DNA of 64,000 nt from Eleginops maclovinus (Eukaryota > Chordata > Actinopteri > Perciformes > Eleginopidae): NCBI RefSeq assembly GCF_036324505.1, contig NC_086362.1:9111043-9175042 (forward strand), read 5' to 3'. A model generated the notes under the pieces. It worked only from the letters and a program-made list of their open reading frames with translations, was not told where the DNA came from and did no database searches. The number at the start of each line of letters is the position of its first letter. Position 1 is the first letter of the stretch. Shown piece by piece: positions 40,216 through 52,900 of this stretch. The position numbers and the translations under genes are program-made.

Positions 40216-42125
40216 AATAAAGCGTCGGTGAGAGAGTTTGATTTAAAGAGGGCAAAGAGGTGGAGTCATGGGAGATTGAGGGAGCAGCACAGGAGAGACG
40301 AGTGTTGCAAGGTTATGAGTTTAGAGAAGAGTACAATTCTGAGTATTATTTGGGAAGCTCCTTGAGGAGAAGTATTAAAGGTGAAGATTTGAGGCTCTTT
40401 ACAGCAGACCGTAAGCGTAGGAGGTGGAAAAATATGTTTGGGGAGACATATGACATGAAAAGAGGGAAAGTAGAAGAAAGTGCTTTGCCATGGCCTTTAA
40501 AAATGTAACAATACAAAATAGAAAAGAAAGGAGGAACACAAAAACAAAAGATAGTGACAGATGTAAGAACAGAGTGTAGTCACAGAGACATAATCCTTCA
40601 GGGGAACACATCAATAGAGCCACAGAACAAAGGTTATACAGCAGAGACAGAGATGGCGTGAGGATCTCAGTAAAGCCTGTACACTGATAGAAGCTGACTC
40701 CTGCTAACACTTCACCTCTCCAGGGCCTCTGCCCCCCCCGCCCAACACACCAGGGTTTACACCGGATGAACAACACCGGTAGTGCCCCTCTCTGACAAAT
40801 AACAACGGTAAAAAAGATTTGGATGACACGGTCCTGCTTTGTTATCCTGTTTTTGACTCGAATGCTGACGGCCATTTTGAAAACTCTTTTTCCAAAACAC
40901 AATGAATGTGACTTTTATGTGTCCTCTGTGGCCGGACAATGATTTTGGCTGGCCGTGCCTGCGGATTATGGGAGCATAAATACAGAGCCGGGCGCATTGG
41001 ACATGATCAATCGATACTGGCTGGAAAGAGCGAGTGCAGCACAGACATTATTAAAAGAAAGACATTGGGATTACAATGGAGTCGATATGGATTACAAAAT
41101 GGAGCAGACGGGGGGGCATGATGGAACGTGCGCGCGTTTCTGAAAAACCAGATCATATTGTCGGATGATAATGGACCAAAACCTATGAACAATGCCAATG
41201 GATGCATAAATGTGCATGCATTGCTGGATCAGGGAAAGGATGTGTGTGTGCGTGTGTGCGTGTGTGTGTGTGTGTGTGTTAGTGAGTGCACATTATATGA
41301 ATGTTTGTGAGGGGCAATACATTCGGCCAAACTTCATTCGTGTTTCTTAAGGTTTAGCGCTTTCTGCACATGTCGTGAACGGAATACATTTTAACTTTAG
41401 CTGTGGTCCGCCCAAAGTGAAGTAAGAGTGAAATGTTTAAAAATCATTCTCACCCAAACCAGAATAAATCACTATTTCCAGCAATGTAGCATGGTCAGAA
41501 ACGCTAAGGGGGATTTCAAATTCATTTTGTGCGACTTCAGACTCCTTTGTGCCACATGGATTAAATTTAAATCCATAAAGTGAATGTTTTCAGGAAGAAG
41601 CAGATAAAAAAATACATGACAGAATGGAAGCCAACGACGATATAAACTCTTCTTCAAGACTTTGTAAAACTTATACGGGACGACTGATCCGACGGCAGAG
41701 ACCACAGAGACTCTTAAAACATCTATCAGAGAGTACATATATATAGTATATATATAAAATGATGTTACTTGTCGCACCATGTGTTTCTGTTTTTCAAAGT
41801 TTTCTGGGGAATGATGTTAGGATCAAATATAAAATGTGTTTTTGGGTTTTAGACAAAAAGTCTCCATCACTAGGACAAAAAAATGTTCAACATAACTAGG
41901 CAGAGAAATACCAAAACAAATATTGAAGAAGCACAAGATACACAAGCTAGCAATTACACACAACACACACCAAAAGATAAACACACACAAACAGATGCCT
42001 ATAAAAACAGAGCCAACTGCATTAACAAGAATAATGACTTTTAACCATTACTGTTGTTTCCTTTCTGTTTTTATTTCATTTTGCCAAAGTCTATATTGTT
42101 CTCTGGACTTGATATAAATAATAAA
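40216..42125 (+). other. Probable lrfn4 3' UTR with candidate polyadenylation signals
   Basis: No coding exon follows the lrfn4 stop at 40181. AATAAA hexamers occur at 40216-40221 (only about 35 bases after the stop), 41463-41468 and 42120-42125. The last is in an A-rich setting and seems the most natural end. There is a short TG tract near 41241-41279. The true end cannot be fixed from sequence alone. Confidence 0.4.
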
Positions 42126-42253
42126 AAATACATGTATGGAACAGAGATGGACTCGTTAACACAAGAGAGCAATGTGTGTTATGTGTGTGTGTGTGTGTAC
42201 ACATGGGCTTTACATACAGAATGCATTAAGTATTTACTGTTTGTGTGAAAACA

Positions 42254-42267
42254 GGGGGGGGGGGGGG
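42254..42267 (+). repeat. G14 homopolymer
   Basis: Unbroken run of fourteen G; its length is likely to be unreliable in assembly. Confidence 0.9.
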
Positions 42268-43459
42268 TGGCAGCGCATGGTCGGGGCGTCCTGCTCGCGG
42301 ACAGATTACAAAAAAACAAAAAATAAATGGGTCGCCAAATATACTTTAATATACCTGGGCAGCCCGCCAAAGTAAAGTTTATGTGTGAGAAACCCTGTGT
42401 TTACTTGTCAGTCAGTGGACTTGGTTTGCAGATAAGGGTGAAGCAAAACTTCTTGTGGTAATTAAAAACAGCATGAAACAATGATCAAACTGAGGAATAT
42501 TGGGAGATCAATAGTCCCGGGAACAGACGGTAATGCATTTAAAAAGACAAAAAGATTTGAGTAAACAAGAACAAAAACGGTTTGATATGACAAACAATAG
42601 AAAATGATGTTGAAGTGATAACAAACAGATTGAGAAATAGAAAACAAAAAGCTGTCAGACTAATGGATCGCTTTTCTGATGCTGTGTCATTACCAACTAT
42701 GAGCGGTGCTTTCTAATGTGAAACATTTCAAGAGCTTTTTGCTGCTCCCTGCAGCTGAGTTAAACACTAATTTAGCAGCAACACAAAAGCGTGGTATGGT
42801 AGCAATCTGCAACTAAACAGAGCTGATTGAACTTCTACAAATACAGATGAGCAGGAGGAGAGCCAACAGTATCTAAAACATGAACTAGCATAGAAAAAAA
42901 ACATTGAATAATTTATACATTTTCCTTGCGTCATCTATCTCTAACAGGGATCCTAAACATTCCCCAGGCTATATAGGAACTATAATCCCACCTTCATGTT
43001 GCCTCTGGTTCCCATCCCAGTAGATGTACCCAGAATACCTCCACTGGGAGATGTATAGATTCAAAAACATAAGGATACAATGGGGTTGAATGCTGCTCTA
43101 AGCTGCATACTGATGCTCATTCCCAGTAGGATCAGCAGCATCAGCATTAGAGACTATCGTTTAATTTAAATATCAAAAGCAATGCTTATGCAAAATGAAT
43201 CTTCACATCTTTGAAAAGAGAGATAAGAGGTGGAAAATGTCCCTGAATATCATTCTGTCCATCTATACCTCTCCTGTGTTTTCATTGTCTATGGAGCCCT
43301 TTGCAGACGCTGCTAAAGGCCTAAAATGGAGTGCGAAAGATGGAGAGAAATTCGGAGAGGGGAGGGGGGTGAGACTGCTGACACACCTAGAGATAGACAA
43401 ATAGATGATGATGAAAAAGGGAGAGAGGGACAGAATTGAAGGAAGGTCATTGAGTTTGG

Positions 43460-43460
<1 letters not shown>

Positions 43461-43531
<71 letters not shown>
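43461..43531. repeat. (TG)n microsatellite
   Basis: About 35 TG units; first of three tracts within 470 bp. Confidence 0.98.
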
Positions 43532-43533
<2 letters not shown>

Positions 43534-43664
43534 ATTTATGTGCAAAAAGGGTTAATAAGTTCTCCTGCCTCTTGAGCTTTACACATCCCAGAGTGGTAGA
43601 CAGTGTCTTAATTTGATGCCATCAACAGTGACACCAGAAGCAATAAAGAACAGAGAGTGAGGGG

Positions 43665-43666
<2 letters not shown>

Positions 43667-43746
<80 letters not shown>
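43667..43746. repeat. (GT)n microsatellite
   Basis: About 40 units after a G7 run. Confidence 0.98.
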
Positions 43747-43747
<1 letters not shown>

Positions 43748-43841
43748 ATGACATTGGGTTAGAGGACAATTTTATTTGAAACTTATAAGTGGCTGCATTA
43801 AAAGCAAGAGTGAGTCTGTGTACCTTAGAGAAAGAGAGTCA

Positions 43842-43843
<2 letters not shown>

Positions 43844-43896
<53 letters not shown>

Positions 43897-43926
43897 TGTG
43901 TGTGTCTGTGTGTGTGTGTGTGTGTG
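43844..43926. repeat. (TG)n microsatellite with CTG interruptions
   Basis: TG run broken twice by TCTGTG near 43894-43905, unlike the two perfect tracts next to it. Confidence 0.95.
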
Positions 43927-46759
43927 CGCACTCATACGTGACGAGCAGGAACAACACAGCGCAGAGCACCACCCCTCCCTCTGCTTTCTGTGCCCAAGGC
44001 GAAACCCTGGCCCAATTTGACTAATTAAAAAATGCTGAGAAGCAAACACACACACGCTTACCTTTAAAATGCACACAAACACGTGCCTAGTACACACTGA
44101 GAGATAACCTTGTGGCATCTGAGCGTTGTTTGAGTACCTCTGTGTGTCTTGAAAAGCCGCAGCAGCCCGTAGCCAAACTTCCTCTGACATTTGCAGTTAT
44201 GATGAAGATATGATGCATTTCCCTGCAGAGTGCTGAGTCAGGGTGCACACACACTCAGCGTCTGGAGCAACAGAAACCAGTCGGACCAGTTCTTTATCAC
44301 ACCGATGAAACACAATTTAAATCAGTGCCACCAGCAGCAGCACAAACAAAAAGGTAGATCATCACATCAATGTATGATGGCAAATCCATGACATCTCCAT
44401 GGTTACTGCAGCTGTATCACATGGCCAGTCTGAGAGTTTGATGTTTTTATTTTTCCTTAAAGCAAAATACAAAACAGCTGAAGAGTCCCGAGGTCCAAGA
44501 GATCGCCCGGAGTTTCTGGACTCAACCTTCTGTAACTTTTTCGAGGCTCAAACTGATTTAATAAGTGCAGACGTTGTGATGTTCAGGGACAAAAGTAAAC
44601 TGAGAAGAGAAGCTAGCAATACTACAAAAGAAATCACCAAAAAACGGTTTTGCATGAATTAATGGAATATACACAGCATGGGGAAGATGCTTTAGTGAGA
44701 GCTCTCATGATTCATGCTCTGACATGTGACAAGAATAGTGGTTACTTAATCTTCACACATATTTGGACATTTCATTTATTGATTATTTAAGTATAAACTA
44801 CAACAGTGCAGCCCTACATTAACTCCAATGGAATTCACGTGTTGTCTGAATGGTCCAAATTACGAGTTAGGAAGTCATTATTCTAACTTTTGTGTATTTT
44901 TGAAACAACATGGACGCTACAAAGAGCAAGTGTTGTGTTTTTTCTAAGAGGGTTTAAAAAACAAGTTCATTTCAATCGTTGGGCTACATCTGTTCTAAAA
45001 TTATAGGACCAAAAATGCTTTATGTATAGCACAGCTGTCATTTTACTCGTCGCTTAAAATTTACTGCCAAGGTTGTCTGAATTCCAGACAATAGATTTGA
45101 CCATTTACCAGTTTTACCTCTACCTTTTTTTGTTATAAACTGGCCTGATTTTCTATGTCCCTGCAAGGGAGGGAGGGATCGATGAAGGAAGTACTATAGC
45201 AACAAGCGAAGGGAATTATCTTGTGCATTTTTAAGTACATTTTCAGCCTCTCACACACACCTGACAGGAAATAAGCATCCAGATTGTGTAAAATTGATAC
45301 CCTCAAGTTAAGGTTTATTCGAAACATGCTGAATTTTTCATAAACAGGAGCACTAGCAACAGCAACGTCTTAGCTTTAATATGTTTAATGACGCCAAGGT
45401 AGCAGAATTGATTTGATAATGACATGCTATGCAGAGCACCTTCAAAAGAGCAGATGTGAATAGACGGAGGACAATACAAATATGTCTCAACTACGACTCA
45501 GAGTTTTTGCAAGGCTGAAGCATAATTGTCCGTATTTTTCTCTCCCTTCATCTTTAATTTAGCTCTCCATCTAATTTGCTCTTTCCTTCACTGCCACTGA
45601 CTTCTCATTCAGTCCATTGTTAGCTGCATTTACTCCTAATCTCCACCTCTCCCTGACCTTGTTGCTGCCTCATGCTCCTCCAATCTTATTGTCACCCTCT
45701 CAGTTTATTGTGCTTTAATGGCTGTAAGAAAATATTGTAGGCTTCTTCTCTTTATCCTTGGTTATTTTCTTTATATTAAAGTATCTTCGTGTCACTCCCA
45801 CTGTTTGTTACAATATCAGTACTTCCCTTCTCATACTTTTATATTAAAATTCTTCTCTCCGCTTTCATTGCTTCACCCAAATATGTTTTGGCACTTTATC
45901 TTTACCTCTCTGACCTTGTCCCAGTTGATTTCCTTCTTTCGGTTTTTTTCATCCTCTCATCCACACGCCTCCACCTCAATTCCCGTTTCATTTCTCTCGC
46001 TCGGCAGCTGCACTTTAAAATGTCCCGAGTCTCGCTGTCATTATAGGGTTTGACTACTTCCATGAGTACATGAAGAAATAATCAATGTGAGGCATACATC
46101 TAAGTAAGAGTCTCTTTAGTGAAGTAGTGCACATTCAATCCACGATAAAAGCGCTTCAATGTGTATAAAGCTTTGATTTGATGCAAAAATCCTCAAGTAG
46201 AAACTTCATATGGTGTTTTCATGCTAAAAAAGAACGGATATTTTCCATTCAGCAGCTCTCCTTCACCTTTGTCCTCACTCTATACACACAAACTCTCTGT
46301 TCAGCCAACTTTTCAATCACATGTTGAGTAAAACAACATGTGATTGAGCGACAATGATCATCTCCCTTACTTCCTCTGACTATCCCTCCACCCTCTTTCT
46401 TTTTGTCCATGTCTAAGTTATTCTTCTGTGATCTGTCTAAAGGCATGATCTTTGGTGTAATGTAAATTAATTTGTGTACAAAAAGAGGGAAAATATAACT
46501 TCTTCTTAAGCCTTTATCTATCGTACCCTGCACCATTATGATTTACACATGTTTTCTTTATCCCAGTAGAAGCAGAAGCACTCTGGCAGCATTAGCATCC
46601 CCTTACCCCCTTAACCTAGCTATCGGGCACCACAAGGGAACTCTGACTGTGGCAGTGCCACCAAGTGATTTACCATGTGGGCGCTGTGGAGTCTTTAAAG
46701 AATATGAATCTTAATTATATGAGGGAAGTAGACATTTTCAAAACTTCCAGTCTCAATGT

Positions 46760-46965
46760 ATTACTCAAATTAAATCTCCTTTCAATATTTCCATTGATAA
46801 AAACTTTGCCAAGAGCTACAGTGCATTCATAACCATGTCATCCGCATACATCTTCACAAAGTGATGGGAGATCATTAATATATGTAATATGCTTACATTA
46901 TAAGTTGAACAACAATGGTCCCAGGACTGAGCCATGTGGCATCCTTAATAAGCATGGTTACAGAA
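46760..46965 (-). pseudogene. Non-LTR retrotransposon reverse transcriptase fragment
   Basis: On the minus strand, from about 46942 downward, a decayed reading gives GSVLGPLLF, then YINDLPSLCEDV, then after a frame change MYADDMV. These are the ordered RT motifs of fish LINEs (GSVLGPLLF block and YADD catalytic box). Stops and a small deletion between the last two blocks show it is a fossil. Only about 200 bp is recognisable, so the clade (L2, Rex or other) is not assigned. Confidence 0.75.
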
Positions 46966-49900
46966 GGCCACGTTTTTTAACTGGATCCTTTTACCCTAAT
47001 ATGCCCCTGATTATTATTTCAGCTGCATCCCTAGAGGTGTTGCATCTTGCCTGTGTTCATTCTGTGATAGGCTGCCCTCTTGGACTCTCCACATTTCACT
47101 CTTTCAGAACTTGCTCTCGATGGTCCTATGATTATTTGCCGTTGTTTCCTCTGGCTCCCTTCCTCGATCTCTTTCACCTCTGCCAACTTCACTCGTTTAA
47201 CGTGTGTTGGATCTTGAAGCGTAAATCACTTCGCTGATAGTTTCTCTTTGAAAACTTGAGCAAGAGTTCTCTGCCTTTCCCCAGTGTCTTCTCTTATCAC
47301 GCCTCCATCACTCAACTTTCTTGAATTCTTCTATTTTCCTTTTCAGTATGATCTATTTTTCCCCTATCCTATTGTATATCCTGACATCTCTTCATTTCTC
47401 ATATGTTGTACAAGATGTGATTTTCCCTTTTCCCTCTTTTTTACTTACTTCTCAGTTGGGCTTCTCCTGCTCATCAGAACCTCTCCGAGCATCCCGCCCA
47501 CTGTCCGCCCTTCTCCACTTTTTCTCCAAGAACACGGAGCTTCCTGCCCTCTTTTCATAATTTCCCCCTCCTCATTCTGTCTTCAGTCCACCATGTGGTG
47601 ATGCTACCACTTCCTCCTCCAACTCATCATCCCCTGCGGGCTCCCTTCAGATTCCTGATCAGAGGGAGGGAGGTAGGGAATTTTGGAGCTCTTCTCATCT
47701 TGTGCTGTTCTGCTGTTTCTTTTCTGAGCGGGTGACAGTAGGAGATCTTGGTGTGTATTCCCAGCAGAAAAGAATAAGAGAGATACAGTGGGGCGTCCTC
47801 TCACGGGCTTTTCAGCAATAAGAGGAGACAACAATAGGGAGCGAGAAAGAAGAACAGAAAAGACTAGAGAGAAAAAAGTAAGAGAATAACAAACATAGAT
47901 GTCAAAGACAGATCTACAGCAAGGAAGAAGCAAGTGAAAATATGTCAATAACAACCGGCCTAGTGCATAGCATCTCTAGGGTTTTTCTTTTGCTATGGTA
48001 ATAAAAACAAGCAGATTTGTTTTAAATGGCGGCTCAATTAGGGAGGCTTAAACCCAACAAATCCACTCACATCTCTAAACCAACACCATTTACCATCACT
48101 AAACACCTGAGAGGGTTTTATGTAAATCTCCCAAATACCTACGCCCAATTAGTTATACTAACAGCCACATTACTGTTTCAACAAACCGCTCACTACTTCC
48201 CCTCTCTCCTTGCAGAGGGAACAGATGATTGTCATACTACATAATTTAGCTGCAAAATATGATCCAGCTGTTGGTCTAACAACTTTGCCCCCGGCTCTAC
48301 TGCTTATGATTCAACTGGGACCCAATCACAGATGAAAAGCTCAGGTTCCCGGAGACGTTCAAAGACTGTGGAGTGAATTTGGTATTTGTGCACTCGGCTT
48401 CAGAAACACAGCTTTACAACCATTGGGAATCTCAGCCGAGCCACAATTGGGACAAACTGCTGAACGATGATGCTCTTTATCCAGCCATGCCTAAAGGTCA
48501 AATGCTGTGGGAGATTATTATTATGAAATATTTATATTCTGCTAGTGGATATTATGGACCTAAGTGTGTTGTTTTTCTTCGGCTTGCTAAATGCTAGAAA
48601 GAAATTGAGAAAATAAGTCTGTATTACTGCTTTATGGCGGGAAATACAATGTTTATTAACCAAATGGGACCATGTTTCATTATCAGTGTGATTGTATGAA
48701 AAGAAGAATACAGCAGAAAAGTCAATGTTTAAACCGGAAATCTGTTTTTGCATTATTAATGCATTTTTCCTTCAAAATAAAATAAAAGTGAAACAGTGTG
48801 TTACTGGTTGACACAATGGGCCTATGACGCCTCTCGAGGTAAGGGTGTAAATCTGCAGATGAGTGGGATGCATATTGTCACCTGTTGCATCTTAAGCCGC
48901 AGCTTAGCTGCAAGTGCTGTCAATCATTGAGAATACGAGAGGAACAGTGAGGCTGCAATAATGTCCCAGAGCTTGCAAGCACCTGCAAAAATGTGCTGCT
49001 AGAGAAAATACATCAGGATAAATTCAGAGTGTAGATTGCCCAGCACTGATCGTAGCAGTCTCTCGAAAATGTACACCAACACTTTCTATAGAAAACCATT
49101 TTCTGGGTAGAAAAATACTACCTAACGTGGAACTTGTAGGGTTCAATAAAGACAGGTCTTCTGCTGTCATTGCACAAAAAATATATACATATAATATGAC
49201 ATATAAGCTTTAACATCTGGGCAAAGAGGAAAGGTTGCAGGTAATGCCACTCAGAGGGAGAGAAAATGTTTGCTGCTGCACTTCCTCTCTCTGAAAACAC
49301 GCAACGCAGCATTCGATCAACAAATATCCATTTGCCCCTGTGAAACACCTACCTATTTAAAAAAGATTGGATTTTAGCAAGTCATTCATCACAATTTGAG
49401 AGCGCTCCAAATATATTCAACAACAATTTTCAGATCACTGGTTTGATTTTTAGAGAAAATGGCAGCAGCCTCTGACTACAATTTGTCCTGAAGTCAGTGG
49501 CAATGCAACAATGAATCATTAAATCATTTTGCTCCCTTATTGCACCTGATAAAGACCCCCGACACCATTGCAAGCACACAGGTCAGTCATCTACATGAAC
49601 AATAGCTGATTAGTCTGGAAAAATCTATGCAAGGTTCACGAACAGGTGAGGTGTAATCAGCGCCTTTTGTGCGCCACCGCTTGTACGAGGCAGGGGTAAT
49701 GAAATATCTATTCTGTAAGTGACAACAGTTGTCACAGCATGCACTAATCTCTGGAAAAGCAACAACACCTCCACTGAAATATGCTCATATTTTTTAAAAA
49801 GACTCCTCATGCGAGTGATTTTATTTTTACCAATAGCAAAAGACAGCTGGTGGATATTTACCCAAAACATCACAAAGACTCAAAGATTTGAAATGGGAAG

Positions 49901-52900
49901 CTCCAAAGGGAATTAAACCCTTAAACACAGCAGTGTTTGTGCAACCGAAGGCACAACAAATAAAGAGAGGTGGGATAAAAAAAGAGTAATCCCACTTCTG
50001 TTGCTCTCCATTGTCATAAACAGGCAGCAACACTGACTTTGCCACCTACACGCACTCCAGTCAAGTAGCATTTGTCAGGAAAGCATGAGCTTTTTTGCTG
50101 AAAGCTAAATAGCAAGATTCAGCCCTAGCATGTCACTCCCCTGTCGCTGTGCTGCTACTAATCCCATTATTAATAGTGAAGAACTGTCTGCAGGATGTTT
50201 CATTCTACAAAGGACAGCAACAAGGTCTGTTCTTATCTTTTTGTAACCTCTGCAGAGACTCTACGCCCACAACACCGCTGACCCGGTCCATTTGTGTACC
50301 TGGGGTTTCCCTCTGCTGCCATCATTGAGTTTTATTGAATATAATTGAACATGGCAACCACACAGAAAGCCACTCGAAGGCTCACAAGTGGATTTGCTGC
50401 AGCACAATCATTCAGAATGATATTTACAAACACACTCAGTGGTGGAAAAAACATCTCAAATAAAATAAATGACTTACTTTGAAACTCTGTAAAGTGGCAC
50501 ATCCTGGCATTTCATTTTGGTGAAGCAGCATGAATTTTTGTGGGGGCGTCACACATTTCCCAAAAAAGCCTGCTGAGTGGCTGTTTAGTTTGACTTTAAA
50601 ACAATATAAACAATACTTTACAGAAGATTAATAAACTCAAAATCCAAACATTAGAATAGTGACCATGCAATCGACTGTCAAAAATATGTGAAATAATTTG
50701 ATGTATGGTCTAATAATGTGGTCGGGATACTAACCGGAGGATAAACAAACCTCGCACACCACAAGTAGTGCTTTGCGTCATTCATACTCAAAAGGGAGCC
50801 CATTATCAAACCATAATATGTACAATACTCGATCACACAACTATGTTAACCATTTTAAATATTACATTTCATAAATCAAACTCTCACTCGAAAACCATCT
50901 GTTTAAGCTCTTCATTCAGAGTTTTAATTTGAGTAGAAGCACACGATCTTATCAGCAAAATGATTTAAAGTATGTAAAGTTATCAGGCAATGCCACATGA
51001 TATGTGTGTTACAGATGCATTAGCTGTTCAAAACGGAGCTAATCTTAAGCATGCTCTTTGTAAGAAATCTGAAGTAATTTATACTGCATCACAGGTTCTA
51101 ATTAAGTTATCAAATACGTTTTCTTGGATAGAAATTAAATAATCCCCTGAACTGTGTTGGAGTAGAATAATAAAGTGGCATAAAATGGAAAAACTCTATT
51201 ATATCTTAACGTTAACAGCACTAGCATAAATGGACTTATCTGCTCTCAATTATTACAGCATACACATATTTCTGCATAAAAAAAACTATAATGAAGAATA
51301 TAGAGCTGAGGTTAGCCCAGGTCAGACACACACAAGGCAGGGACAGATCACACACACTTTGAGGCGTCTTGACATTGAAACCACAAGCAAGTCCGAATAC
51401 CTGAAAAACAATCCAAAATTCTACATTTACCGGCAGAAAAAAGCAATCAAGGAATATAATAACGCTGGGCCTGCTGACGACCGGGAAGAGGAAACTCAAA
51501 CAACAAAGAAAGAATGAATCACACCTTCAGAACTTTGCTGGAAAACAGCAGTGAGTGACAGGCCAATAACATGAGAATAGGAGTAAAAAACAGCAGGGAG
51601 ACAGTTTAATTGCACAGCCCTTTATCTGCATGAACACATTCACCATAATGGCAGTTCAAGTGTTTATAAAATAGAATAAACCCCAACAGTATGGGTAACT
51701 CAGAGCTGCACCCCCAAACATCACCGCCTGACCAATTTCATTACACAGTTCAGCAGCATACGGGGACGCTCATTGTGGTCTCAAAGTCCTGACTGAACAT
51801 AATTCTCCCCTCAAAGAGCCTCAGAGGAACGAACAAAGAGAACATTTGTACAGAAGACCTTTCAGTGCGACTACACCGACTTCTCAAACTTTACAGACCA
51901 CCCTCACAACTTTCACACATATTAAAATGTCAGGCTGCAGGATTTGGGACAAATTAGTCTTTATTTTGACTGATATTGCAATTGTGATTTGATTCATATT
52001 GGTGGGATTAACCATTTTCCTACCAGTCTTATTATTATCTTTAAAAAATGCGGAATCTGCACCAGTCTGTAGTGGTGATTTGTATGCCAGGGTGTATCTG
52101 CAGCCTCCAAAAAACTGGATACAAAATAGAATTTACACATATTTAGCGGATAACACAAATTGTGTTTCCAGCGATTTTAATATTGACTAGTCCATATAAA
52201 GAAAAATGAGGAATTGTGCAGCGGTAGTCAGAACAAGCATATAATTACTGCTCTGTGCCTACTTCAAGATGTAGGCAAACACAATGGCTGCCAATTTAAT
52301 CTGTCAAACTGTAAAGATAAAAAACGCAATCGATATTATGATACAAGACTCCTTATCATCCGGGATTTGGCTGATGTTATGAGGAGTAATGAGGAGAACA
52401 ACAGAGGGGATTAAGGTAAAGCAACCAACATTTAGAAAGAATAAATAGAAACATTAGACCTAATAACACTTCAAAAATGCAACACCTCTACATGCACCGT
52501 TGTATCACTTGCACTTAATTATAGTGTATGTTGCATGCTGGCCTGGGGATTCAGATGTCCACTGCCAACAACTACGCTGGCGTTGTTTGGCATGTGACGG
52601 TAAAACCTTTGAAATCGCTTTTAGTCCCGATGCCAGAGATACCTGAGCTTTGGGAATCAAACGCATACAAATATACATTTACCAAGCGTGGAATAAAACG
52701 ACTCAGCTGACATGTTTGTTGTCGGCTACCGCCATGTCATTGGATCTAAACATAGAATTGTATTGAATAGATCAGCCACACTGTCACCGCCACCGGATCC
52801 ATCTATGTGACTCAGCATCGGCCGGATATCCGATGTCTGTATCAGATCTGTGAATCACTGACAGTAAGTCTTATTCATGGCAGTGATCCGATTTACATCA

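Larger units (their letters stand above)
42126..46759. other. Non-coding region downstream of lrfn4
   Basis: Contains the G14 run, the three TG tracts at 43.5-43.9 kb, and pyrimidine-rich DNA at 45540-46020. No exon was recognised. Confidence 0.7.
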
